Of a stretch of DNA of 48,361 bases, positions 27,556 through 34,869 are shown in pieces; the first letter of the stretch is position 1; each line of letters starts with the position of its first letter. The notes under the pieces were generated by a model. It saw only the letters and a list, made by a program, of their open reading frames with translations. It was not told the origin of the DNA and did no database searches. The position numbers and the translations under genes are program-made. The stretch is taken from assembly GCA_934101685.1 (NCBI GenBank), contig CAKORZ010000002.1, positions 1 through 48,361 on the forward strand, in the 5' to 3' direction. This DNA comes from an uncultured Bacilli bacterium (lineage in GTDB: Bacteria; Bacillota_I; Bacilli_A; RFN20; DUOF01).

Positions 27556-27762
27556 CTATTCTTCATTTAATTCTTTTAATCTTTTATTTATTACTTGTAT
27601 CTCTTCTAATACTTTTTTATATTTTTCTTTTACTAATTTAAGTTGATCTTCATTTAATGAATCTTTATTTTCTTCATATTTTTTCTCTAATTGTTTATAT
27701 TCTCTAACTTTTAAATTTAATTTTAAAGTAAGTTCTAATATTTCTTGTTTTTTATTATCCAT
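27556..27762 (-). CDS. Small coiled-coil protein of unknown function (68 aa)
   Basis: No named family recognised. The 68 residues are almost all charged or Leu/Ile (for example ILELTLKLNLKVREYKQLEKK) with heptad-like spacing, consistent with a two-helix antiparallel coiled coil. It has no signal peptide, membrane segment or Cys. A strong Shine-Dalgarno (AAAAGGAGGT, 27771-27780), an upstream promoter-like element, and a stop 10 bases before the mnmE start support it as a real gene leading the mnmE operon. Confidence 0.75.
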   Translation of the reverse strand: MDNKKQEILELTLKLNLKVREYKQLEKKYEENKDSLNEDQLKLVKEKYKKVLEEIQVINKRLKELNEE

Positions 27763-27785
27763 TATAAAAGACCTCCTTTTTTAAA

Positions 27786-27794
27786 ATTATATCA
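27786..27794 (-). promoter_or_regulatory. Extended -10 promoter of the mnmE operon
   Basis: On the minus strand TGATATAAT gives a perfect -10 (27786-27791) with the TGn extension (27793-27794). No good -35 is seen. It lies right after the jag terminator. The transcript would begin near 27779, just ahead of the Shine-Dalgarno. Confidence 0.5.
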
Positions 27795-27821
27795 TTAAAA
27801 GATAATTATTTTTATAAAAAT

Positions 27822-27856
27822 AAAAAATATTTAGATTTTTATTTCTAAATATTTTT
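27822..27856 (-). terminator. Terminator of the rpmH-rnpA-yidC-jag operon
   Basis: A perfect inverted repeat, AAATATTTAGA (27825-27835) with TCTAAATATTT (27844-27854), has an 8-base loop and extends by two more A:T pairs. On the minus strand it runs into a T-rich tract. It starts seven bases after the jag stop. The stem is almost all A:T, but long. Confidence 0.7.
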
Positions 27857-27862
27857 AAATCA

Positions 27863-28456
27863 TTATTCTTCTTCTACGTAGTAAATTGTTAATCTACGAT
27901 CTTTTCCTTGCCCAACACTTTCTGTTTTTATATTGTGATAATTTGTAAGTGCTCCATGGATGATTCTTCTTTCATCACTAGGCATAGGTCTAAGTGTTAC
28001 TTTAGTTTTTGTTTGTTGTACTTCTTTAGCATATTTTCTAGCCATTTGGATTAACTTTTCATATTTTTCTTCTTTGTATTCACCAATGTCTAATAAGATT
28101 TTGTAATGCTTATTATAACGATTGTGAATAGCTGCTCTTACAAGTTCATTTAATGCTTGAAGTGTTCTTCCACCTTTTCCAATTAATACAGCATCATGAT
28201 CTGTCTTGATATTTACATGAATAACTTCACCTTCATATTTAGCACTTAATTCAACTTTTAAGTTCATATTAGTTAAAATAGTATTTAAATAATTTTTAAC
28301 ATAATCAATTACATCAGCAACAAAATATGCTTCTATTTCAACACTTGTATCTGTTTGAGTTAATACTCTATATTGTAAGTATTCAATATCAACATTTAAT
28401 TCATCAGCAGCTTTATCTAAAGCTTCATTTAAATCTTTACCTTTGTACAAATTCAT
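27863..28456 (-). CDS. khpB: RNA-binding protein Jag/KhpB
   Basis: KhpB (Jag, EloR) is an RNA-binding protein acting with KhpA in control of cell elongation. The 197 residues comprise a Jag N-terminal domain (about 1-50, MNLYKGKDLNEALDKAADEL), a KH domain with VLIGKGGRTLQALNEL near 95, and an R3H domain near 150-190 (PMPSDERRIIHGAL, with the Arg-x3-His pattern). The linker seen in some homologues is short. The Shine-Dalgarno is GAGGTGG. It follows yidC by 21 bases, the classic arrangement, and is the last gene before the terminator. Confidence 0.96.
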   Translation of the reverse strand: MNLYKGKDLNEALDKAADELNVDIEYLQYRVLTQTDTSVEIEAYFVADVIDYVKNYLNTILTNMNLKVELSAKYEGEVIHVNIKTDHDAVLIGKGGRTLQALNELVRAAIHNRYNKHYKILLDIGEYKEEKYEKLIQMARKYAKEVQQTKTKVTLRPMPSDERRIIHGALTNYHNIKTESVGQGKDRRLTIYYVEEE

Positions 28457-28477
28457 TTTAATCCACCTCTTACTTAA

Positions 28478-29599
28478 TTATCTTACTACTTTTGCTTTCT
28501 TTTTTCTATTACCTAGGTTATATAATTTTTCTTTTACTTTAGGACTTTGGAAAATAATTGTTTGAACAATACTAAATATTGCTCCTACTGTCCAATAAAT
28601 TGCTAAAGCAGATGGTAATAAGAAACCAGTTATTAAAATCATTACTAACATAATGTTCATCATAAGAGATGTTTGTTTGTTTGATTCTCTAATTTTTTCT
28701 TTATCTTTATAACTAGCTTGTTTTAATCTAATAATGTTAGGTATCTTCATTGATAAAATTTGAGCTCCTGTCATTAATAAGAATAATATTATTGCAGTTA
28801 CATTTAAATTAAATACTTGTGTACTTACAGCTTGCCCTAAAGTCAATCCTAAAAATTTACCTGTTCTAATAACTAATGTTTGGCTAACTGCAGACCATAC
28901 AGATAAGAATATTGGTAGTGAAATAATTGTAGGAAGTAAACTAGCAAGTGGGTTTATACCATTTTTCTTATATATTTCCATTACTTTCATTGATAATCTA
29001 TTTTTTTCTGCTTGTGTTATGTTAGGATCTTTTAATTTATTAGAAATTTCTGTAATTTCTGCTTGAATAGATTGCATTTTTTGAGTTTGCACTTGGCTTT
29101 TGAAAGTTAAAGCTAACATTAACAATCTTATTATTATAGTTGTAACAACTATAGCCAATACTTTTCCAAATCCTGTTGCGCCAAATAAACTTGTAAAGCT
29201 TACTAATAGCCAAGAAATAGGGAATACAATTAAGCCTTCTAATAATCCTTTTTTAAATGCATCTCCCCAAGTTTTTCCTTTTATAATAGCACCACTATTA
29301 GGATCTTCCATATCACTCATAGTAATACAAGCTTTAGGATGGCTCTTATATTCAGAATCAATTTTGTTTTGTATATTTTGATCTATATATTTTTGAATTT
29401 CTGCTTCATCTGTTATGTTGTTTGTTATTGCTTCTTCTCTAAGTGTAGCTTTATACTCTTCATTACCTTGCCATTTTTCTGTTATGGATTGCTTTATAGC
29501 AGCATAATCTTCCTCACTACACATAGTTTGGCTACAACTACATCCGCTTACCATTAATACTGCAAAAAACAGTACTATTATCACTTTTAATTTTTTCAT
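28478..29599 (-). CDS. yidC: Membrane protein insertase YidC (lipoprotein form)
   Basis: YidC/SpoIIIJ inserts membrane proteins alone or with SecYEG. The 373-residue protein starts with a lipoprotein signal peptide (lipobox VSGC, lipidated Cys20). An outside segment of about 90 residues follows, predicted to be helical and charged. The insertase core then begins at TWGDAFKKGLLEGL, with the groove Arg in TTIIIRLLML, a cytoplasmic hairpin (QKMQSIQAEITEISNKL), and further membrane helices ending near SIVQTIIF. The tail is basic. The outside segment is longer than in Bacillus SpoIIIJ, so the protein is about 110 residues longer. It lies one base after the rnpA gene's end and precedes jag. Confidence 0.95.
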   Translation of the reverse strand: MKKLKVIIVLFFAVLMVSGCSCSQTMCSEEDYAAIKQSITEKWQGNEEYKATLREEAITNNITDEAEIQKYIDQNIQNKIDSEYKSHPKACITMSDMEDPNSGAIIKGKTWGDAFKKGLLEGLIVFPISWLLVSFTSLFGATGFGKVLAIVVTTIIIRLLMLALTFKSQVQTQKMQSIQAEITEISNKLKDPNITQAEKNRLSMKVMEIYKKNGINPLASLLPTIISLPIFLSVWSAVSQTLVIRTGKFLGLTLGQAVSTQVFNLNVTAIILFLLMTGAQILSMKIPNIIRLKQASYKDKEKIRESNKQTSLMMNIMLVMILITGFLLPSALAIYWTVGAIFSIVQTIIFQSPKVKEKLYNLGNRKKKAKVVR

Positions 29600-29600
29600 T

Positions 29601-29933
29601 CTATTTTTCCTTTCTTAATTTCAATAATAAATTTTTTAAAGATTCTTTATTCTTAATAAAGTTATTATTAATATAGTTATTTCTAACTATTATAACTATA
29701 TCATTATTTGTATTAATTTCTATTAATTCTTTTAAAAATTCGTTTATTTGTCTTTTAACTTTATGTCTAACTACTGAATTTCCTATTTTAGAGCTAACAC
29801 TTATACCTACTCTAACATGATTTAATTCATTATTCTTTATATAAACTACATATTCTTTATTAGCTATACTTTTTTTATTATCTAATACGTTTTTGAAATC
29901 TTGATTTTTTAATAGTCTATTTATCTTTTTCAT
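29601..29933 (-). CDS. rnpA: Ribonuclease P protein component
   Basis: RnpA is the protein subunit of RNase P, which cuts the 5' leader from pre-tRNAs. The 110-residue protein shows INRLLKNQDFKNVL at the start and the RNA-binding signature GNSVVRHKVKRQINEF, where the common RNR motif is RHK. The basic composition fits. The start has AAAGGAAT upstream. A hairpin terminator lies between rpmH and this gene, which should lower its expression relative to L34. Confidence 0.95.
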   Translation of the reverse strand: MKKINRLLKNQDFKNVLDNKKSIANKEYVVYIKNNELNHVRVGISVSSKIGNSVVRHKVKRQINEFLKELIEINTNNDIVIIVRNNYINNNFIKNKESLKNLLLKLRKEK

Positions 29934-29950
29934 ATATATTCCTTTTTATT

Positions 29951-29978
29951 AATAAAAAAAGCTACTTACTAGTAGCTC
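29951..29978 (-). terminator. Terminator/attenuator between rpmH and rnpA
   Basis: AGCTACT (29960-29966) pairs with AGTAGCT (29971-29977) around a 4-base loop. On the minus strand the stem is followed by seven Ts. It lies eight bases after the rpmH stop and just upstream of rnpA, so it would cap rpmH transcripts and let only part continue into rnpA. Confidence 0.75.
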
Positions 29979-29984
29979 CTTTTA

Positions 29985-30119
29985 TTAAGCAGATAGGACT
30001 TCTCTTCCCTTGCTTCTTCTTCTAGCAAGTACTTTACGACCATTCTTTGTTGACATTCTTGCTCTGAATCCATGAACTTTAGAATGTTTTCTTTTACTTG
30101 GTTGATATGTTCTTTTCAT
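29985..30119 (-). CDS. rpmH: 50S ribosomal protein L34
   Basis: L34 is a small basic protein of the large ribosomal subunit. The reading on the minus strand from the ATG at 30119 gives 44 residues, starting MKRTYQPSKRKHSKVHGF and ending GREVLSA. It contains the family signature RARMSTKNGRKVLARRR. The length is exactly that expected. A GGGGGTG ribosome site is upstream, and a consensus promoter lies at 30157-30185. It is the first leftward gene from the origin. Confidence 0.98.
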   Translation of the reverse strand: MKRTYQPSKRKHSKVHGFRARMSTKNGRKVLARRRSKGREVLSA

Positions 30120-30156
30120 TGTTACACCCCCATTAGATAATACACATAGCGATAAA

Positions 30157-30185
30157 ATTATAAGTTTTTTTACTATCTAAGTCAA
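30157..30185 (-). promoter_or_regulatory. Sigma-A promoter of the rpmH operon
   Basis: On the minus strand, -35 TTGACT (30180-30185), a 17-bp spacer and perfect -10 TATAAT (30157-30162). Transcription would begin near 30150, about 31 bases upstream of the rpmH ATG. Confidence 0.8.
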
Positions 30186-30411
30186 TTATTTTATATTAGT
30201 ATTTGTAAACAATTTTTGTTGATAATTTTATTTTTTATGTTTATAAATTTGATTTTTTCTTAGAGATACAATGAAAATTTAATGTTTATAATTTTTCAAA
30301 TTGTTAAAAACTATTAACTTTTTTGTCAACTGTTTATAACTTTTAACTTATTAACAAAAAAATAAACAAATAAAGATGTTGAAAATGTGTATTTTATTTA
30401 CAAATTGTAGG

Positions 30412-30417
30412 TATAAT
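30412..30417 (+). promoter_or_regulatory. -10 element of the dnaA promoter next to a DnaA box
   Basis: A perfect TATAAT lies four bases before the perfect DnaA box (30421-30429), which would sit on the transcription start. No convincing -35 is seen. The arrangement fits DnaA autorepression. The dnaA leader would be about 85 bases. Confidence 0.5.
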
Positions 30418-30511
30418 AATTGTGGATAACTTTGTGGAAAGATAAATTTGTGATTTTTTTTCCACAATATGTGTTATATTTGATTTGGTTGTATAGGGGA
30501 GAGAATATATT

Positions 30512-31870
30512 ATGAATTTTTCTAAATTAAATAGTATTTGGGAAGAAGTACTATCATCTTTGAAAAATAAATTACAAGATAATAATATCTACAATACTTT
30601 TTTTCAAGATTCAAAACTTTATGAAATTAAAGATGATACTGCTTATATCAGTGTCAAAACTAAGTTTGCTAAGCAATTATTAGAGTCTAGATATTCAACA
30701 ATTATAGAGATGACTTTAGAAGAAGTATGCAAAACTCATTACAATTGTGTAATTACATTAGAAAATATTAATGATCCTTTTGAAGTAAAAACAGAAACTA
30801 GAGTTGAAGATAAAGAAGGATTTGTATCTAATTTAAATAGTAATTATACTTTTGAAAATTTTGTTGTTGGGCCATCTAACCAAGAAGCTCAAAGTGCTGC
30901 ACTAACTGCGGCATTAGAACCAGGTAAATTTTATAATCCATTATTTATATATGGTAAAAGTGGTATTGGTAAGACACATTTATTGCATGCTATAGGTAAT
31001 TATATTAGATATAAATCAGGTCAAGAAACTAAAGTATATTATATTTCTAGTGCTGATTTTCTTGATGATTATGTTAATGCAATAAGAGAAAATACGATTA
31101 ATGAATTAAAAGAAAGTTTTAAAAAAATGGATGTTTTATTAATTGATGATATTCAATTTTTATCAGGAAAAGATAAAACTAATGAAATGTTTTTCCATAT
31201 TTTCAATCATTTAATTAATAATAGAAAACAAATTGTTATAACTAGTGATAGATCACCTAATGAGTTAAAGGGACTAGAAGAGAGATTAGTTAGTAGATTT
31301 GCTAGTGGATTAAGCGTTTGTATTCAAAATCCTGAATATGAAACTTCCTTAGAGATTCTAAAGAAAAAAGTAGAAAATCAAAATATTAGTTCTAAAGTTA
31401 TAAAAGAAGATGTATTAAGTTATATTGCTTTAAAATATTCTAAAGATATTAGACAATTGGAAGGTGCTTTAAATAGATTAGTGTTCTATGCAGAATCATT
31501 TAAAAAACAAACTAAAGTTATTGATCTTGATTTAGCACAAGAAGCTTTAAAAGGATTAGTAGTTAATCAAAATAATAATAGTAATGCTTTAACTATAGAT
31601 AAAATAAAGATGGCTGTAGCAGATTACTATAAAATTTCTACGTCACAACTATCTGCAAGTATTAGAGTTAGTAATATTTCTAATGCTAGACATATTGCAA
31701 TGTATTTATGTAGAAGTTTATTAGATGTTCCTTTTATTAAAATTGGAGAAGAATTTGGTGGTAGAGATCACTCAACTGTTATAAATGCGTGTGAAAAGGT
31801 TGAAAAATTGTTAAAAACTGATGCTAATTTTAAACAGGCAATTGATGATATAAAAATCTTATTAAAATAG
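30512..31870 (+). CDS. dnaA: Chromosomal replication initiator DnaA
   Basis: DnaA binds DnaA boxes and, with ATP, opens oriC. The 452-residue protein has domain I (1-80, IWEEVLSSLKNKL), a short linker, AAA+ domain III with Walker A GKSGIGKTHLLHAIG near 150, Walker B VLLIDDIQFLSGK near 211 and the Arg-finger region RLVSRFASG, and DNA-binding domain IV with ISNARHIAMYLCRSL and the box-reading motif FGGRDHSTVINACEKV. Domain II is short. The Shine-Dalgarno is AGGGGAGAG. Its own promoter region carries DnaA boxes. Confidence 0.99.
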   Translation: MNFSKLNSIWEEVLSSLKNKLQDNNIYNTFFQDSKLYEIKDDTAYISVKTKFAKQLLESRYSTIIEMTLEEVCKTHYNCVITLENINDPFEVKTETRVEDKEGFVSNLNSNYTFENFVVGPSNQEAQSAALTAALEPGKFYNPLFIYGKSGIGKTHLLHAIGNYIRYKSGQETKVYYISSADFLDDYVNAIRENTINELKESFKKMDVLLIDDIQFLSGKDKTNEMFFHIFNHLINNRKQIVITSDRSPNELKGLEERLVSRFASGLSVCIQNPEYETSLEILKKKVENQNISSKVIKEDVLSYIALKYSKDIRQLEGALNRLVFYAESFKKQTKVIDLDLAQEALKGLVVNQNNNSNALTIDKIKMAVADYYKISTSQLSASIRVSNISNARHIAMYLCRSLLDVPFIKIGEEFGGRDHSTVINACEKVEKLLKTDANFKQAIDDIKILLK

Positions 31871-32007
31871 GCAAAAATAAAGACTTTTTATATAATAAAA
31901 GAAAGAAATATGTTATAATAATTAAGGATTAAAAAGTGAGTTTTCCACACAATCCACACATATTATAAAAATAAAAATATATAAATAAAAAAAGGAGAAA
32001 TAAAAGA
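31871..32007 (+). promoter_or_regulatory. dnaA-dnaN intergenic region with DnaA-type boxes and AT-rich tract
   Basis: It contains TATAAT at 31891-31896 and 31914-31919 (possible dnaN -10s, without good -35s). TTTTCCACA at 31941-31949 and a weaker CAATCCACA at 31950-31958 follow, then about 40 bases of nearly pure A/T up to the dnaN ribosome site. In B. subtilis the second half of a bipartite oriC, with the unwinding element, lies in this interval. No terminator is seen. Confidence 0.5.
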
Positions 32008-33132
32008 ATGAGATTTATAATTGCAAGAAACAAACTTATGAGTGCTTTGAATATTGTTTCAAAAGCCGTTACTAGTAGAACTCCTATTGCTGTACTAACT
32101 GGTATTAAATTTGAATTAAATGAAGAAGGATTAACTTTAATTGGTAGTGATACAGATTTATCAATATCTACATTTATTAAAGCAGAAGAGAACAATGATA
32201 AAATTATTACTATCTTTGAAACAGGTAGCTGTGTATTAAATGCTAAATACATTACTGAAATAATTAGAAAGTTAGATGGAGAAAGAGTTGAGATAGAATT
32301 AGTGGATGGAAACTTAGTTAAAATTATTGATCAAAAATCTAACTTTAGTTTAAATAGCATTAATGTAAATGAATTTCCATTTATTGATTTTAACTTTGAT
32401 AGTAATGTTATTAAATTAAAAGGAGATTTATTAAAGCAAGTAATAGCTCAAACTAAATTTGCTACTAGTCAAAAAGAAACTAGACCTATATTAACAGGTG
32501 TTAACTTTAAGGTTGATGGTAATGTACTTGAAGCAGTTGCTACAGATACATATAGATTAGCTAAAAAGAAAATTGTAATTGGTGATACTGCTTATTTCAA
32601 TGTAACTATTCCTGCTAGAAACTTAGATGAAATATCTAAAATAGTTGAAGGTGGAGAAGAAATAATTATTAACTTCTTTGATAAGAAGGTTATGTTTAAA
32701 ATTAATGATACAATTATTTCAACAAGAGTAATAAGTGGTGTTTATCCAGATACGTCAAAATTAATACCAGATTCATTTGAAAATAAATTGAATACATTAA
32801 CTAATGAATTCTTAGCTGCTATTGATAGAGCAAGTTTATTATCAAGTGATAGAAATAATATTGTTAAGTTAAGTTTAAATACAGATAAAGTAGAGATTTC
32901 TTCTAGAAGTCAAGAAATAGGATCTGTTGTGGAAAAAATATCAAATTATGAATATGAAGGTAATAAATTAGATATTTCATTTAGTGCTCAATATATTACA
33001 GAAGCAATAAAAGCTATTGGTAGTAATGACGTTGAATTATGTTTAAATGGTGAAATGAAACCATTTATAGTTAAAAATAAAGAAGACGATTCAGTACTTC
33101 AATTAGTATTACCAGTTAGAACTTACCAATAA
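32008..33132 (+). CDS. dnaN: DNA polymerase III beta subunit (sliding clamp)
   Basis: The clamp encircles DNA and tethers the replicative polymerase. The 374 residues cover the three clamp domains. Typical segments are MRFIIARNKLMSALNIVSKAV, TDTDLSI-like GSDTDLSISTFI, TRPILTGVNFKVDGN, AVATDTYRLAKKK and the C-terminal LPVRTYQ, the clamp's end that carries the protein-binding pocket edge. The ribosome site AAAGGAGAAA precedes the ATG. It follows dnaA in the standard order. Confidence 0.98.
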   Translation: MRFIIARNKLMSALNIVSKAVTSRTPIAVLTGIKFELNEEGLTLIGSDTDLSISTFIKAEENNDKIITIFETGSCVLNAKYITEIIRKLDGERVEIELVDGNLVKIIDQKSNFSLNSINVNEFPFIDFNFDSNVIKLKGDLLKQVIAQTKFATSQKETRPILTGVNFKVDGNVLEAVATDTYRLAKKKIVIGDTAYFNVTIPARNLDEISKIVEGGEEIIINFFDKKVMFKINDTIISTRVISGVYPDTSKLIPDSFENKLNTLTNEFLAAIDRASLLSSDRNNIVKLSLNTDKVEISSRSQEIGSVVEKISNYEYEGNKLDISFSAQYITEAIKAIGSNDVELCLNGEMKPFIVKNKEDDSVLQLVLPVRTYQ

Positions 33133-33140
33133 AATAAATG

Positions 33141-33169
33141 TTTACAAAAAGTAAAAAAAATGAAATAAT
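33141..33169 (+). promoter_or_regulatory. Promoter of the lipoprotein gene
   Basis: TTTACA (33141-33146), a 17-bp spacer and AATAAT (33164-33169), which has a TGn extension at 33161-33163. It lies between dnaN and the lipoprotein ATG at 33190. Confidence 0.5.
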
Positions 33170-33189
33170 TGTATTAAGAGGTGTTTCTT

Positions 33190-33927
33190 ATGAATAAAAT
33201 ATTAAAAAAGATTTCTGCTTGTTTAGTAGCTATTGTATGTGTCTTAGGTTGTTTTGGTTGTTCTTGTGAGAGACAACTAAGTGTAAAATACAGTGCTAAG
33301 GTAGAAAGAGAAAATTCTTTTGAAAATTTTTCTGATCAATTATTAGTAGGAGCTTTAGTTGAAAAGAAATTTAGAGAGCCTGCAAATACACCTTGTTATG
33401 AAAAGGTAGATGGCGAAATGGTTCTTGTAAAAGATGCTAATGTTCGTACTTGTTATGACGAGACAGGAAAAAATAAATTTGAAAGAGCAACAATTGGATA
33501 TGTTGAAAAAGTAGAGTTAGAAAGAAATGTTATGATTAGTACTGTGAATGGTAAGGATCAAAGATCATTTACTTCAAAGGGTACAAAAACTAGTGAGAAA
33601 TATAGCTTAATATATACTATTGAAATTAGAAATAATGAAAGTTCAAAGTCTATATATATTAAGAAAGATAAACTAACAATTGAAAGCATATTTGGCGACC
33701 AATTGAAACAAGAAGCTATTGATAATGGAAAAGTTTCTATGTATATTGAAAATCAAAGTTCTGTTACTGAAGAAGACGGTTATTATAATTTAAAAAGTAC
33801 ACATAGTTTAACATATAACAATTCATATATTGTGTTAGTAATTACAGTAAAAAATGTAACAAATAAAGATTTAAAAGATAGTAGAAATAAAACTTTGAAT
33901 TTAAATTTAGATGTAATTGTAAAATAG
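33190..33927 (+). CDS. Putative lipoprotein of unknown function (245 aa)
   Basis: No family recognised. The start is placed at the ATG at 33190 because AAGAGGTG is centred six to eight bases upstream. An in-frame GTG at 33181 overlaps that site and is unlikely. The N-terminus is a lipoprotein signal (VLGC, Cys21, followed by FGCSC). The mature part has a helical start, a Cys pair (Cys in TPCYEKVDG and VRTCYDETG) and a run of beta-strands ending in VIVK that resembles a single beta-sandwich. It would be anchored on the outer face of the membrane. It has its own promoter and terminator between dnaN and the rpsF operon. Confidence 0.85.
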   Translation: MNKILKKISACLVAIVCVLGCFGCSCERQLSVKYSAKVERENSFENFSDQLLVGALVEKKFREPANTPCYEKVDGEMVLVKDANVRTCYDETGKNKFERATIGYVEKVELERNVMISTVNGKDQRSFTSKGTKTSEKYSLIYTIEIRNNESSKSIYIKKDKLTIESIFGDQLKQEAIDNGKVSMYIENQSSVTEEDGYYNLKSTHSLTYNNSYIVLVITVKNVTNKDLKDSRNKTLNLNLDVIVK

Positions 33928-33936
33928 TTAAATAAG

Positions 33937-33970
33937 TCCTATAAAACTAAAATTTTATAGGATTTTTTAT
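33937..33970 (+). terminator. Terminator of the lipoprotein gene
   Basis: A perfect 10-bp stem TCCTATAAAA/TTTTATAGGA (33937-33946 with 33953-33962) with a 6-base loop is followed by a run of six Ts. It starts nine bases after the stop. Confidence 0.88.
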
Positions 33971-33981
33971 TTAATCTAATA

Positions 33982-34010
33982 TTTACAAATATTAAATAAT
34001 AAGTTATAAT
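33982..34010 (+). promoter_or_regulatory. Sigma-A promoter of the rpsF-ssb-rpsR operon
   Basis: TTTACA (33982-33987), a 17-bp spacer and perfect TATAAT (34005-34010). Transcription should begin near 34016, leaving a leader of about 75 bases before rpsF. Confidence 0.8.
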
Positions 34011-34015
34011 AGCAA

Positions 34016-34090
34016 GGCGTGTAGTGAAGGACATGCATCTTCTCTGCTAGTTAGAAGCTAGCTGAATTTAGACCAAAGGGGGGTAATTAA
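34016..34090 (+). promoter_or_regulatory. Structured leader of the rpsF operon (candidate ribosomal-protein autoregulatory RNA)
   Basis: The leader is markedly more GC-rich than its surroundings. It can form GCTAG/CTAGC (34046-34050 with 34058-34062) and GAAG/CTTC (34026-34029 with 34039-34042) hairpins before the GGGGGG ribosome site. rpsF operons in several phyla are known to carry an S6:S18-binding leader. I cannot confirm that consensus here, and the CCG loop described for it was not located. Confidence 0.4.
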
Positions 34091-34378
34091 ATGAGAAAGT
34101 ATGAAATTATGTACATTCTTAACTCAAATCTAGATGAAACTACTAGAAAGGGCGTAATTGAAAATTTAAATAAAATTTTAACTGACAATGGCGCTAAAAT
34201 TAGTGATGTTAATGAATGGGGTAACAGAGAATTAGCTTATGAAATCAAAAAGCAAAATAGAGGTTACTATGTTGTTACAACTTTAACTAGTAATGATGCT
34301 AAAGCTGTAAGTGAATTTGATCGTTTATCAAAAATTAATGCTAATGTTCTACGTCATATGATAGTAAACTTAGACTAA
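34091..34378 (+). CDS. rpsF: 30S ribosomal protein S6
   Basis: S6 forms a heterodimer with S18 on the platform of the 30S subunit. The 95-residue protein starts MRKYEIMYILNSNLDE and has VNEWGNRELAYEIKKQNRGYYV and INANVLRHMIV, all typical. It opens the rpsF-ssb-rpsR operon, whose order is conserved across Bacillota. The ribosome site is an unbroken run of Gs. Confidence 0.98.
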   Translation: MRKYEIMYILNSNLDETTRKGVIENLNKILTDNGAKISDVNEWGNRELAYEIKKQNRGYYVVTTLTSNDAKAVSEFDRLSKINANVLRHMIVNLD

Positions 34379-34396
34379 TAAATAGGAGATATTAAT

Positions 34397-34852
34397 ATGT
34401 TAAATAAAGTTATCTTAATTGGAAGAACAACACGTGATGTTGATTTTCGTAGAACAAGTAGTGGTACACCAGTAGCAACCTTCACATTAGCTTTGGATAA
34501 TAGATATGTACTTAAAGATGGAAAACCAACAACTGATTTTATAAATTGTGTAGCATGGAATAAAACTGCTGAAACAATGGAGAAATATGTAAAAAAAGGT
34601 GCTTTGATTGCTGTTGAAGGTAGAATTCAAACTAGAAATTATGAGAATAAAGATGGCAATAAAGTTTATGTTACAGAAGTTGTTTGCGAAAATATGAGAA
34701 TGTTAGATACTAGAAATTCTAGTAATAACGCAACATACTTGGAAGATTATGAACCAAGTAATAATGGTTATCAAAAAGATGAAGATAACACAGAAAATGT
34801 TACAAATAATAATGTAGAATTTAACATTTCTGAAGATGATTTACCATTCTAA
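34397..34852 (+). CDS. ssb: Single-stranded DNA-binding protein
   Basis: SSB coats single-stranded DNA during replication and repair and recruits partners. The 151-residue protein has an OB-fold (1-105: MLNKVILIGRTTRDVDFR, FINCVAWNKTAE, GALIAVEGRIQTRNY), a low-complexity Asn/Asp-rich linker, and the acidic C-terminal tip DDLPF that binds partner proteins. It lies 18 bases after rpsF and 17 before rpsR. A tip ending in Phe marks it as the essential SSB. Confidence 0.97.
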   Translation: MLNKVILIGRTTRDVDFRRTSSGTPVATFTLALDNRYVLKDGKPTTDFINCVAWNKTAETMEKYVKKGALIAVEGRIQTRNYENKDGNKVYVTEVVCENMRMLDTRNSSNNATYLEDYEPSNNGYQKDEDNTENVTNNNVEFNISEDDLPF

Positions 34853-34869
34853 GAAAGGAGAAAATAATA

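Larger units (their letters stand above)
30120..30511. other. Replication origin region (rpmH-dnaA intergenic, DnaA boxes)
   Basis: This 392-bp AT-rich gap is the point where gene orientation diverges. It holds one perfect DnaA box, TTATCCACA (minus strand, 30421-30429), and TTTTCCACA (plus, 30458-30466). It also holds near matches that share TTATnAACA: TTATCAACA (minus, 30217-30225), TTATAAACA three times (minus, 30238-30246, 30283-30291, 30331-30339) and TTATTAACA (plus, 30348-30356). TAATACACA is at 30138-30146. The single-mismatch sites are individually weak evidence in such AT-rich DNA. Position between rpmH and dnaA is the classic oriC location in Bacillota. Confidence 0.85.

Noticed and set aside
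30120..30511. Additional small protein genes in the origin region
   Set aside because: No frame has both a ribosome site and a reasonable length; the stretch is better explained by DnaA boxes and promoters.
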